Assembly (NCBI RefSeq): GCF_000204055.1
Contig: NW_006768848.1
Span: 124,001-188,000, forward strand
DNA: 64,000 nucleotides
From: Melampsora larici-populina 98AG31
Taxonomy: Eukaryota; Basidiomycota; Pucciniomycetes; Pucciniales; Melampsoraceae
Direction: 5' to 3'
Under the pieces are notes generated by a model that was not told the origin of the DNA, did not search any database, and saw nothing but the letters and a program-made list of their open reading frames with translations. Below are positions 35,418-46,408 of this stretch, piece by piece (position 1 is the first letter of the stretch; each line of letters begins with the position of its first letter). A program made the translations under genes and the position numbers.

Positions 35418-36845
35418 CCTGATTGGTTTTGATACCCAATCTTTTTTCATATGACTCAAAGATACTTCCCTACTTTCAAATGCCAAAAGAAGGCATTGTT
35501 ATGATTTTACTGAGTAGAGAACTGTTAGATTAGAACCTTCTACAGCACACTTTGTGTCCACCACCACTGTCTTTACCTCTCAGTTGATCTTCTATACAAT
35601 TGAAACCCTTGCTCAAGGCATACCAGCACTGGTTTCACTTCTTGAATTTTCAAAGGCTTACAGATCAAGCTTGATCGTCATCATCGTGGAGTAATGCTCA
35701 AACAGGAGCTAACGTGTTCCTTATACGCAAGTAAACCCAGCTCTTCACATGGCTTCAGACCAATCCAATCCATGATTGTGTGAAGTTTTGTTCTTTCCCA
35801 TGTTAGCATACACATAGAGCAATTTAGAACTAGACTCATTGAGACCACCTTACACAATAAATAACCCACACTTCACCCACTGACCTTAAGCAAACCATGA
35901 GTTCTGTAAACTCTCATCTATGACCTTCTACCAACATGATCCTAATTTTTTGTCTTTAAATCTTTAAGATCATTTTTTTCATTACTCCATGAATCTTAGA
36001 ATTTACCAAGCTTAACTTTTCATTGTGAAAGAGAATTCAGTAACACTTCTTTTTGAATCTCTTAGATGATCATCATCTACGCCTTCCATTACTCTGTGAG
36101 CCAGTAAATATAAACATCCAATGATGTTGAGCTATATTGCCATTATATGTGTATCAAAGTGTATTTAGAGGTTATATGAGCCTACTTGGTCATCAGAAAG
36201 AGCTATGTATACAGAGCCTATGTTGGAAGATCAAGATTGTTTTTTTTTCTGTTCATTGAGCAAAAAAGTAAACTAGTTTTAATGTGACAGGGCGCGGACT
36301 GTTGGCTTCAAAGATAGTATCGGGCAGAGTTGTCAGGGCCGGGTCCAGGTCATAGCCCCCTGACCCTAGACTTCCCTAAACCCATGTATGGTACAGCCTG
36401 CCATGATTATGGGTTTATGGTGTTTTGATTGACAATCTTGGGATTTGATCAAGTTTTGGTGAAGAGTTGTTGTGGTGTTACCATGAGAGTGGTGTGATCC
36501 AAAAAGGTATGTGTGTTTGGAATTGACTTGATTTAGAATCAGAACACTAATCATCACCATCACAATTTGATAATAGCCATCCCAATGCAACTTGGAAGAT
36601 TTAATAAACTCTGAAGGATGAAGTTGAATCGATAACGATTAATCAAACTCACTGATCATTCACTTCAACTGATTCCACATCCAAGACGCCAACGAGCAAG
36701 AGTTTCATTCCAAAGGTCATCAGGAATAACCGGTCGAAAGCACAAGACAAGCCAAAGCAAAAGAGGAAAGAGACATTGGAAAAGAAATTATCAGCTTAGC
36801 CAGAAGAAGAAACAAAAGATTAGACAACAGACTCAAACCCATGAA
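35418..36845. other. Intergenic DNA, nothing recognised
   Basis: Short frames only. A GC-richer patch around 36285-36400 differs in composition but has no recognised structure. The ALG12 promoter lies at the right end. Confidence 0.4.
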
Positions 36846-38919
36846 ATGATGAATTACAATTTATTTTTAATTTCAATACTAATGTTGATGATCATCACTC
36901 AACTTCAACTTCTCATTCATCCCTTCACGAAAGTAGAAGAATCCTTTAATTTACATGGAATCTATGATTATCTATTTCAATCGACTTGGTCAACTTGGGC
37001 ACATCAAGGTGATCATTTAACTTTTACCGGTCCGATCCCTCGTACTTTTTTAGGTTCGATTATCGTTGGTTTCATTTCTTCTCCTATTATTTCGATTTTC
37101 AAAACTTTGGGCTTTTTGAATTCTAAATATGGTCAACAGTTAATTGGTGAGTGTACTGATCATTTAAAACTTCAAGGAAAACAAAGTTAATGACCTGCTT
37201 TGTTTTCGATCTTGGAGTTTAGTTCGATCAATCTTGGCTATCATCAATTCATCTTCGATTGCTTACTTTGGACTTTGTACAAGATATGTGTTTGGGAATT
37301 CGATTGGGATGATGACGATCATCTTATCAAGTTTACAATTCCATTTACCATTTTACTCTTCACGTACATTACCTAACATGTTCGCCTTCTCTCTTGGTCC
37401 GTCTAAACTCATTTCTAAAAAAAACCCTGTTTGTTTCCCTATCATCTGAAAGTTGAAATCTAATCATAACATTGTCTCTTTCAAATCATCCCGATGGTTC
37501 TGCTTAGTTCAAGCTGGTCTCGGTCACCTTGTCGTTGCTTTACGTCGTTCTTCTCCTTCGTTTGTTAGGAGAAGGTTATTGAGATGTGGATCTTTGTTAT
37601 CATTGGCTGCAGTGATCTTTAGACTTGAACTCTTGGCTTTACTCTTTCCAATCACTCTGTTCAGTTTGATCTCAAGATCTGTATCGATTTGGGAAGTCTT
37701 GACAAGAGGTTTCTTAGTGGTCTTTGCTGCACTTGGTCAGTACGATTTCTTTGGGTTCGAGTTTTACTTTTTCTTTTTTTTGGATGTTTGGATTTTTAAA
37801 CTTTTTGTTTTTTTCTTGTTAATCTTTTAGAGGTCACTGTACCACTTGATTCTTATTTTTGGCAAAAGTTCACTTGGCCAGAAGGATCTTCTGTTTTCTT
37901 TAATGTGATTCAAGGTCATTCTTCAGATTGGGGTGTAAGTTTCTTTCGGAATTCAAAATCAATCCATCTAAATCCTCTAAAAGAAAAAGAAAAAATTGAG
38001 TATTTCTTCTTTCTTCTTTCTTGGTCCCTTTCTTAATAGATTATGCCATGGCACGAATATTTTACCAAAAGTTTACCAAAGTTATTAGGATTAAGTTATC
38101 CGATTGGATTGATTGGATTTCTAATTGATCGAAAAACTTCATTCTTAGGCATCAATTGTTTAGTTTTTATTAGTTTAATGTCTTTTTTAAAACATAAAGA
38201 ATGGAGATTTATTGTTTATGTGATTCCGATCTTTAATTTATCGACTTCAGTTTGTTTAACTAAAATGTAAGGTTTTTCCTAAATCTTTTTGAAGCCCTTC
38301 AAGTTTGGATTCCTACTGATCGTTGTTTTGGACAGTGGGATGATGTGTCCTTCAATCAAGAATTTGAGATGGTACCTTTTTACTCTGATTTGTCTGATCA
38401 CTGTCTCTCAAACGGTTTTTACGAGTTATATTTCATACCATAATTATCCAGGTGGAAGAGCCTTGAAAGATTTACATTCGATTCCAAGCCTTGCAAACCG
38501 TTAGTGATGAAATCTTTAAGCAATCGTTTGAAGAAAACCAATCATGAACTGATACCCCATCTTTTGATTTAGATACAAATCTGAGAGTTTATATAGATGA
38601 TTTAGCAGCTCAAACTGGAGCAAGTAGGTTTATACAATTAGAAGATCAAGAATCAGGAAACGCATCAAGAAATTGGACGTATTTTAAATTAATAAAGGAT
38701 GAAAACTTGGGATTTGATGAACAATTTGAGATTATCATTACAGAAAATCAACAGTTTTTAGGGGTCGAATCGTTTGAAGTTTTGAGTTATACAAAATCAT
38801 TTGAAAGAATTCAAATTGGTAAACCGAATCGTCTTTCTCTTGATTATCATGATTATTTTAAAATTGTTTTTGATCAGAAAAGGTTGATTACGTTTGGGAA
38901 AAAAAGTTTGTTTGAATGA
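36846..38919 (+). CDS. ALG12: ALG12 alpha-1,6-mannosyltransferase of the ER
   Basis: Exons 36846-37146, 37223-37396, 37508-37735, 37831-37934, 38040-38266, 38336-38499, 38573-38919; 514 residues in phase. ALG12 adds the eighth mannose to the dolichol-linked N-glycan precursor in the ER lumen, using dolichol-phosphate mannose. The sequence shows the GT22-family pattern: 'HPFTKVEESFNLHGIYD' near the N-terminus, GPIPRTFLGS, 'SSRTLPNMFAF' at the end of exon 2, MPWHEYFTKSLPK at about residue 270, HKEWRF at about residue 321, SYHNYPGGRAL, and a C-terminal 'TGASRF' region. Multiple hydrophobic helices fit the polytopic family, and yeast Alg12 is 551 residues. The HKEWRF and NYPGG motifs favour ALG12 over ALG9, PIG-B or SMP3. 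ATG at 36846 is directly followed by a second ATG; either could start. Confidence 0.88.
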
Positions 38920-40000
38920 TTAAGAAGTGATTTGAAAAAAGAATTAAAAGGGTTTTTATCTTTTGGTTTGATTGATTGGATTTTTTTCATTTGCAAGAAT
39001 AAAAAGACGGCATGGGTTTTTCTACTTTTTTTCATATATTTGATGACATTTAATGACCATTTTTTCATATATATTTTTCTCATTTTCATTTTTTGATTTT
39101 TTTGCTTTTTTTGGGTTTCAAAGGATTTGATGTTTAGATTTATAAAGATGTGATTTTTTCTTTTAATTCTTATCTGTTTATACTTTTTTTGTTTCTTTTT
39201 GAAAAAAAAAGTATAAAATAACAAATTTCATGACAATTTGAAAATTTTACTCTTATACTGGTTTCTGCTCACCCAGTGGAGGCTGTTGATTAAGGTGCGC
39301 CTAGTCTTTGGTATTGTGAGAAGACGAATGGGGGCGCCGAGTCGGGTCTACACGTTTGCTATTTTGTTTTCAAGGGTTTTGAACTTCAAGGAGAGTTCAG
39401 ATTGTTTGGTTAGGTCATTTACAATCATCAGGAAGTTCAAGAACCTGAGAAGGTCTCATTTACCTTCCTTACAATCTTTTTATTCTCAATTTCTTATATT
39501 CGAATGGGTGTCTCAACAATTTTTCGGTGATCAATTGAAAAGAATTTAAGAAAGAAACTATCTGAATTCAATACACTTTGGTCGATCGTACCCAAAGTTG
39601 AATCTTTATGCTACAAGTTTTTCTTTGCACAAATATAAGTCAAAGTCTCCAAAAAGAAGAAAAACCGGATCGATATGTTACACTGTTTTCTTTTTGAAAA
39701 ATCATTGAACAAACTTGAATTTGGAAAGAAGACAAAACGGTTCCAATGGTTCAAAAAGCGAGTCATGAATAGTCATTTTGGTTTGATTTGATTGGAAAAA
39801 GATGAGGAAAGAGAAATGGAAAAGTTACAATTCGATTTTTTGTATCATGAAGTCTTTGATTTTTTTTGAAAAGAGTAAGAAGAAAAGATTGAGGAATCGT
39901 AATACATCGTTAGTGATCCTGATCCTATATGTTTTCAATCAATCAATGAAATAGAACAAAAATAAGAACATACCATAAAAAGACCTAGGTCAAAAAGGAT
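38920..40000. other. AT-rich intergenic DNA
   Basis: Terminator side of ALG12 and the 3' flank of the 40001 gene. T- and A-tracts are frequent. The frame 39238-39549 (103 codons) lacks any domain and I do not call it. Confidence 0.5.
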
Positions 40001-40529
40001 TTAACAGAATTGCATAGAGATACTAGAACCAGGACCAGTAACTTGACGTTGAGCAGAATAATCATCAAACTTATAAAAAGCATTTTTCGGACCACAGTTT
40101 GAATTTTGACAAGAAGCACTCTGAGTACCTGAAGAAGCTCTAAGAGTGAATTTTGCAGGATGATCAAACTTATGAGGAGGAATAAGTGTCATGTCTGCAG
40201 AAGTAACACCATCTACTAGTGTAAATTCAATCGAATGACATCCGATTCCATTTAAATCACCACAGGCTTGTGCAATCCCTCCTCGGATATCACCGTCAAA
40301 GGTATATGTACCTGCGCCAAAGTTTCCACGTCCTGGAAGTTGCATCTTCGTGGCTGTACCACAATTGTTGACGAGCTGATTGATGATCATAAGAGTGAGT
40401 GGTAAGAATATAGATCTGGTGATGTTTATGGCTTAAACTTACAGTGATCTTATGACTACTTGCGGAAACAGCGGTGAAAAATATCGCGACTGCTAATAAG
40501 GTGAAGTTTGAGATACGTGATGATACCAT
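40001..40529 (-). CDS. Secreted cysteine-rich 'glycopeptide'/thaumatin-like fold protein
   Basis: Two exons, 40529-40443 and 40375-40001; 153 residues in phase. MVSSRISNFTLLAVAIFFTA is a signal peptide. The mature protein starts with 'HKITLVNNCG', then has 'GTYTFDGDIRGGIAQACGD', 'GIGCHSIEFTLVDG', 'SADMTLIPPHKFDHPAKF', 'CQNSNCGPKNAFYKFDD' and a terminal 'MQFC'. This order, with six cysteines and the PPH motif, matches basidiomycete secreted proteins often annotated 'glycopeptide', distantly like thaumatins. Function is unknown. A TATATATAA box lies about 92 bp upstream. The next gene to the right is a thaumatin-like protein on the other strand, so the two are divergently arranged. Confidence 0.7.
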
Positions 40530-40620
40530 CTCGACAAGTTCAAAGAAGGATAAAGTAATAAGATTTTATGATGATGGTGAAGGTTGTAAAGGAAAGCTTT
40601 GATGTGTGGTTTTAGGAAAT

Positions 40621-40629
40621 TTATATATA
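40621..40629 (-). promoter_or_regulatory. Putative TATA box of the 40529 gene
   Basis: TATATATAA on the minus strand, about 92 bp upstream of the ATG at 40529. The position fits a core promoter; inference from sequence only. Confidence 0.4.
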
Positions 40630-41276
40630 GTGAGCTTTACCAGGCTTGGTTATATAGTCTTTTAATATCACTAGACAAACGGTTTTTCTCATCCTAAATG
40701 TAATCAAGCTTCACTCAGCCGAATGAAATGCAAATCAAACTCACTAAGGCTAAATGCATCAAACGCTTGGATCAAAACGATCGAATCACATTTCTAAGAT
40801 CTTCATCACAGCCACAGCTCACAGCAAACGCACTAATATATGCTGATATATAGGCTTAACTCATGGGACTAGTTCCAAGAAGTAAGCAGGAATGAATTCG
40901 ATTAACTGCAACTTCGGCTTCATGATGTCATCATGAATTCAACAAATAGAAAGATCTTAGCTTGTCTCATGGAAAAGCCGTATTGGTTTACAACAAAGTG
41001 GCGGGTAAAGGAAAATAAAGATGTCATCAGGAAAATGGGCGTTTAAGAGAACTTTGTGGCTGGGATCAATGATCATTGTTTCGAATAGTTAGGTGTACAG
41101 AGAGAGGTGAAGTTGGCTAATGTGCTTTGGTAATATGACTCAGGCGGGCTGTGTGCTGTTTGCTGTGTGCAGTTTGCTCGTGCTTGATGTGTTCGATCAA
41201 AGCCACCTGCTCGGCAAGAGTGCAAATCGATCAGTCACCAGCTTCTTCATGAGTGATCTGACTTTCGATTCTTGAA

Positions 41277-41285
41277 TATAAAAAG
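41277..41285 (+). promoter_or_regulatory. Putative TATA box of the thaumatin-like gene
   Basis: TATAAAAAG lies about 69 bp upstream of the ATG at 41354, followed by a pyrimidine-rich stretch typical of fungal transcription starts. Confidence 0.45.
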
Positions 41286-41353
41286 TCTTCATCCCAATTC
41301 CCCTTAATCATCACCAGTTCCCTCATCATTCCTTAAAATCTAATTCTAGAAAA

Positions 41354-42083
41354 ATGATGACCATCTCCTCTTTGATCTTACGTCTCGTGACTTTTGCATA
41401 TCTATCAACTAGTCTTTTGGCTTATACAATTCATTTTCAAAATAGTTGTCCTTATACAGTTTGGGCAGCTGTAGGAAAAGCTCCGAATGGACAACCTGAT
41501 AGATCGGTTTCGTTTGGTCGACAACTTAATTCAGGTCAATCTGCTGATTTCGGTGTAGCAGATCGTCAATTAGGAATTCGTGCTTGGGGAAGAACTGGTT
41601 GTAATGGGTTTAAGTTTGATTGTCTTAGGTTTCGGAAATTCATTAACTGATGTGTCTTGGTTTATGTTTCTTTTATCTACTTTTTGTTTGTTCATTCAGA
41701 TCTGGTGGGAATTGTCAAACTGGTGCTTGTAATGGTGGTTTGGTTTGTAATGACGCTGGGATCACTTCTCATGCTCTTCTTTCTGAATATGGTTTAGGAA
41801 CTGATGGTAGAATTTATTGGGATCGTAAGTTTTTTGTTTCTTTTGACTTACATTTCAAAAATTCTTCATTCATATAACTAATATGTATGAGTGTTTTTTT
41901 TTAGTTTCTTATGTTGGTGGTCAAATTAATATTCCTACTAGACTTACAGGTCCAGATGGTCAACAAGTTTATTGTTCAAATGGAAATTGTCCTAAAAATC
42001 AAGCTTTTCAAAATCCAAATGATTTTGTTGCTATAAGAAATTCGGCTCAAGGTGGTACTTATAAACATCATTTCTGTGGTTGA
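41354..42083 (+). CDS. Small thaumatin-like protein, secreted
   Basis: Exons 41354-41607, 41700-41824, 41905-42083; 185 residues in phase. A signal peptide (MMTISSLILRLVTFAYLSTS) is followed by the thaumatin start 'YTIHFQNSCPYTVWAAVG', then 'GIRAWGRTGCNG', 'GNCQTGACNGGLVC', and a C-terminal 'VYCSNGNCPKNQAFQNPNDF' with final 'HHFCG'. The length matches short thaumatin-like proteins rather than the 225-residue plant class. Family members bind or hydrolyse beta-1,3-glucans and are prominent in rust fungi. The acidic-cleft residues of glucanase-active members are not obvious in this short form. Confidence 0.88.
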
Positions 42084-42879
42084 AAAAATCAAACAAAAAT
42101 CCAAAAGTTTTCTAAACGTCGTGTTTCTTTTTCTTTTTTTCTTTTTGTGAAATCAATTGAAGCCATCATGTCAACCTATGTATTGCCTGTTTTTTCCATC
42201 TCAATGTTTTTCTGCCAGTGCCATTGTTTTAGGATGATTTTGGTTGATTTGCTCAGAGAAATTCGAGTTTCCTAGTGTTGAAAAAATATATGTGGAGACG
42301 AGTGGTCTTTTTGGTAATCCCAAGTCCATCTCAACAGTTAAGCTGACTCTTCACCGACCGAGCGGCAGATGCACTTAAAGCTTATCCGGTTCCAGCTATG
42401 CTCTATCGAGCAGTAAAGCTGCCCTTCTTCCGACGCGGCCACGTCCGCTCTCGAAGACGTGTCACGTAGCCGCGTCGGAAGAGGGGTTCCAGTTCGAACT
42501 TAACAAACTCCCTCCCAGTTGGCTCATGCTTAAGCTTAATTGAGAAGGGTCTTTTGACCTTTTTGTGTAGTCACTGGTTTCGAATTGCAATCCAAAGGAT
42601 CAGGTACACTCTCATCGGAATGAAGAACACTTTAAGCGATGTGCACAGCGCTCATTCCTGCTCAATCCTTATGACGTCTTGCAGGCGGTTCAATTGAAAA
42701 GCACCATGGATTGGTGATTTGGCTTCCATCACATTCGATTTTTCGTGTTTCACATATCACCGAAATAGCTATAAAAGCTCCCGAGGTAGAGCCAGTTGGG
42801 CTTCTGACCTTCACAGAGACATTTACCTACCTATTGAACACCACAACCACCATTATTCCTCTACCAATAATCACTCTCG
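42084..42879. other. Intergenic DNA with an imperfect palindrome
   Basis: No gene supported. An inverted pair CTTCCGACGCGGCCACGT and ACGTAGCCGCGTCGGAAG spans about 42427-42481 with a GC-rich loop, standing out from AT-rich surroundings. It may be a foldback remnant. Confidence 0.5.
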
Positions 42880-43125
42880 ATGATTTTCTTCAAGACTCTT
42901 CTTGTTGCTGTTTTGGCAGGTTAGTGAACTTGCTATCTTTTCCCACCTATCTACACCTTCCTTCATATTAATATGTCTTTATCAATTTCTATAGGCGCAG
43001 TATGTGCTTTTCCCGTCCAGAAGGACATAACGTGAGCACAGTTTTGAAGTCATCCTATGAATTTTCTCTTAAGATTGATCTCTGATGGGATGGTGATTCC
43101 GAATCCAACGGGTTCGGTACGATGA
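42880..43125 (+). CDS. Possible short secreted peptide gene
   Basis: Exon 42880-42919 encodes MIFFKTLLVAVLA. An intron with donor GTTAGT and acceptor TATAG leads to exon 42995-43031 (AVCAFPVQKDI), together forming a signal peptide. A further splice (GTGAGC donor, 42-nt intron, exon 43074-43125) would end the protein after about 43 residues. The third exon is speculative because the intron is short. No family is recognised. It may be a decayed effector-type gene. Confidence 0.35.
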
Positions 43126-44410
43126 TCAATTAAGTGACTCTCACCAAATCGTGAAACGAGACACCAAAGAGTTGTGAGTATGACTTTCAAAATTTTCACT
43201 AAGCAGTCTGTCACAGTCAAGCCAAATTTGCTGATCGATCGGAATGCTACTTTTTGATTTTCCATCCTACCAAACCAAACCAATTAACATCAGTCCTTCA
43301 TCATATTATAAAGCACCAGCACCGCCCTGTGGTCGCCCTGGCCAATGTTGAATTATATTAAGTTAAAACTAATCTTTTGATGATAAGTTGTAAATGTGGA
43401 GTTGGTAATTTTTGAAGACCGCTTCGTACACAAAACCGACACTTGTCAGGTCTGCTTAGTCATGATAGTTAACATTATCTCTTATCCGCCTGCTTTTGGC
43501 TATGAATACACCAATCGGTTCTCATATGGCAGGTACAGTGCCTGCCACTGAAAGCTTGTAACACAAAAAAGTGGATACTTGGGATGGATAGTCTTAGTCG
43601 AGATCTGGCATGTAATGATGAGCACCTTGTGATCTCTTGATTCATTTTGTGATTTTTGAGGAAAATAGAGTTAGCCTAGTTTGAAAGGATTCAGGAATGT
43701 TGAAGGTTGAAAGATAGGTACATATCGGATATTTGATCGTTGTCGTGTTTTCTGGGGGTGGTGTTCTTTAGATTCTAGCTGTCGTAGGAACGGAGATGTC
43801 GTGTTTGGTAGGATGAACGGCTTCTTCTTGGCTGGCTTGGTATAAGCGAAAAGATCTTCGGCCGTAATCTGTTAAGGGCTTCGTGGATCTTCGGGCTGGT
43901 AGAAGGCGTATCCAGGTTTTTTCATTCATCACTTGAGTATCGGGCAGAGGCTTCCACGCAAAACTTTTCACTTCAGAAGGCGTTGAAAAGTTTCATCGAA
44001 TTGAGGAACCGATCCTTCAGGAAGTCAAAATTCAGAGCCGTACGGAATAAGTGTGTAAGAGCAAAGCGAATCACGTTGAACGTAGTCAAGTAACCTTACC
44101 ACACCTTGCCAATCACCGCATGTGAGCATGTTACGCCTGGAAGGTTTTTTGGCTTAACCCAAGCTGTCTCAATCAGTGAATCACTGCACTGCATGGCTCA
44201 GCTTCCATATATATAGCCTTAGGTGGCGAGGTTATTTCTAATCAACACCCACAAGCATTAAATTTGCTTGTTCACCATACTATATCTTCCCTTCTTCATC
44301 CGATCAACATTCACTGATAACCCTAGTCATTTTCACATTTCCCATATTGCAATTTCCTGTTGTGTTCGTCTGCTTTTGAAAAGCGGTTCATTTCAATTCA
44401 CATCATAAGA
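43126..44410. other. Intergenic DNA, nothing recognised
   Basis: Short frames only, without signal peptides or domains. CATATATATAGCC at 44206-44218 could be the TATA element of the next gene, about 200 bp upstream of its ATG. Confidence 0.4.
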
Positions 44411-45420
44411 ATGTCACATTTTTGCGCTGGACGTATTTTCTTCTTGACTAGTTTCATAGTTTCACAAGTATGGTCCTTGGGAATCCCTAGTACATTTACA
44501 CAAGAGATTTCAGGCAATCATGAGCTTACCAGGAGAAACAATAGTGGTGGGGGATTTGTTCCTAAACCATATGAAGATTTCCAAGTAAGTTGTAAAAAAA
44601 GATTATGTAAACGATTTTGAAAGATAGAATGGTGTAGAAATAGTTTTGATTCTGATTTATACACTTTAAAATACTCATGAACTTCAGATATCCGATGGAA
44701 TTGCTGGAGATTCACTTGAAAAATCTATCAAAGTCTTTATGGAACCATTTGGCCTCAGTTTATCATCAGATTTAGAAATCGGACCAACAGATCGATTGAA
44801 ATCTATTTCTCAGAATGATTTAAAACAATTGAAGATCATGGCTAGGGCTGCAAGTGAGAATGAAAACTCTGGATTTGTACCGGCACTCAATGTGGGTTTA
44901 GTTTTGATTTTTTTTTGTCATAAGATGTTGTTCTTACTTAGACCTTTGTACCATTTGCTTACTGATATAATGTTTTGTGTGATGTTTACAGAAAGCAGCT
45001 AAAGACCCAAAGAAACATGATGAGCTTTTTGTAGGATTGGTAAATCTTCAGAAATCATTACATTTTTTTTGAAAGACAATTACAAACACTGAGATATCTA
45101 TTGTTCTGTCATTGGTAGATTGCCAACAAAGTATTAAAATTAATCGGTAGGTGATCGTTAAATGTCATCAGGCTCGAAGTTTGTAAACAATAGTTGATAT
45201 TTTGATTTCTCTTCGTGCCACTGTGACCAGGTCAACAGACATACTTGGCTGTAAGTGTCTTCGAATCAAATTACCCATACGATCCTCAAAATGCTTGGTG
45301 CTCTATCAACATACTCACAAAGAACTTACTTTCCTAACTATGTATTTCGGTTAACAGATCGATTTTGCTCAAGGTAAAGCAGATAGAAGACAAAAGCTTG
45401 ACGAGGAAAAAAAGAAGTAA
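44411..45420 (+). CDS. Six-exon secreted protein of unknown family
   Basis: Exons 44411-44584, 44688-44891, 44992-45039, 45119-45146, 45231-45250, 45358-45420; 178 residues in phase. Signal peptide (MSHFCAGRIFFLTSFIVSQV), then 'HELTRRNNSGGGFVPKPYED'. A helical middle follows (DSLEKSIKVFMEPFGLSL ... DLKQLKIMARAASENENSGF), then a charged tail ending DEEKKK. A second GGGFVP-like motif (SGFVPALN) recurs in exon 2. Three exons are 48, 28 and 20 nt. An alternative splice at AA|GTAAGC (45417) would bypass the stop and add a Lys-rich tail from about 45536. There are no cysteines in the mature core. Secreted effector-like; function unknown. Confidence 0.65.
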
Positions 45421-46000
45421 GCTCGATTCTCCTATACTATTCCATAATTGTAGGACATTTGAGTGGGTTTGAAATAAAGCCCAATTACTGATATATGTAT
45501 GATCTTCAATTCTCGAATCTGTTATTTTTGTAAAGATTAAAGAAAAATATCGAACTTGATAAACAAAACAAAGGGAAAAAAATGGTCTCTTACCTTCATC
45601 AAGATTAGATTTTTTTCTCTTTACATTCTCATGAAGCATGTTAACTCTTTGTTTCCTTTTTGTTTCCTGGTGAAATGATTGTGAATTTACAATGCACATG
45701 GAGTGTGTCTTTTGTAAATGGAAATGTGAATTTTGTAATGCCTTGTTTGCATTTTACCAGATTCTTGTGGATCAAGGTGTCCTTGACGCCTTTATGGACG
45801 TTTTCAATCAATTTAGATACTCGACAACAATGAAAATGATATTTTAGTGCATTGCTTGAAGTGCCTCATCAAGTGAAGGGGATATGGATGTCACTAGGCG
45901 TGTCCTTGTTGGTGATTTAACTTATGAATTTCAGCCTCTCGGACTGGGCTTCATCTGATTATTCTCAATCTCTCATGAGGAGATCTGCTCATGAGGGTCC
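45421..46000. other. Downstream intergenic DNA
   Basis: Contains the possible alternative last exon of the previous gene (45536-45608) and otherwise short frames. Its right limit is the start of the second hAT element. Confidence 0.4.
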
Positions 46001-46110
46001 TGGACTAAGGCTGCGACCCGGCCTCGGCCCCGGGAAACCCGACATGCCCGAGCTCTCTGGCTCCTTAGGCAGGGCTTTGGCCGAGGCTGCTGAAACCTAA
46101 TGATGATACA

Positions 46111-46170
46111 AGCAAAAGCCTCGACCAGGGGAGGCCGGCCGAAGTGGCCGAAGTGGCCGAGGCTTTTGCT
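46111..46170. repeat. Hairpin in the hAT left subterminal region
   Basis: AGCAAAAGCCTCG (46111-46123) and its perfect inverted copy (46158-46170) enclose 34 GC-rich bases containing repeated GGCCGAAGT. Such palindromes in hAT subterminal DNA may serve transposase binding; inference. Confidence 0.7.
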
Positions 46171-46225
46171 CGGCATTCCCAAATCTTAAACTGCTGAGTC
46201 AGCATTCCACCAAGCCCTCATCGCC

Positions 46226-46408
46226 ATGCCTCCCAGACGCACAATGGCCAAGCCTCGTGATATCCATACCACCAAAGACCCCAGTACAGCTTCTGCTCCT
46301 GCCTCACCCCTCATGTCTTCAACTGCTTCCAGCATTGAACCTTTGGATTCGATATCAATGGCTGAATCCGGTGTGGAAATCAAAATGTCAGAAGGGTTCA
46401 ATTTATAA
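46226..46408 (+). CDS. Candidate N-terminal exon of the second hAT transposase
   Basis: An open frame of 60 codons starting MPPRRTMAKPRD shortly after the left hAT end, Ser/Pro-rich like the N-termini of hAT transposases. It is followed by about 1.8 kb of unrelated DNA before the next transposase exon, so the splice junction is not resolved. It may be a broken exon. Confidence 0.35.
   Translation: MPPRRTMAKPRDIHTTKDPSTASAPASPLMSSTASSIEPLDSISMAESGVEIKMSEGFNL

Noticed and set aside
39238..39549. 103-codon plus-strand frame after ALG12
   Set aside because: Basic, low-information sequence with no homologue I recognise; probably chance.
45334..45699. 121-codon minus-strand frame
   Set aside because: Antisense to the last exon and tail of the secreted gene at 44411; no independent evidence.
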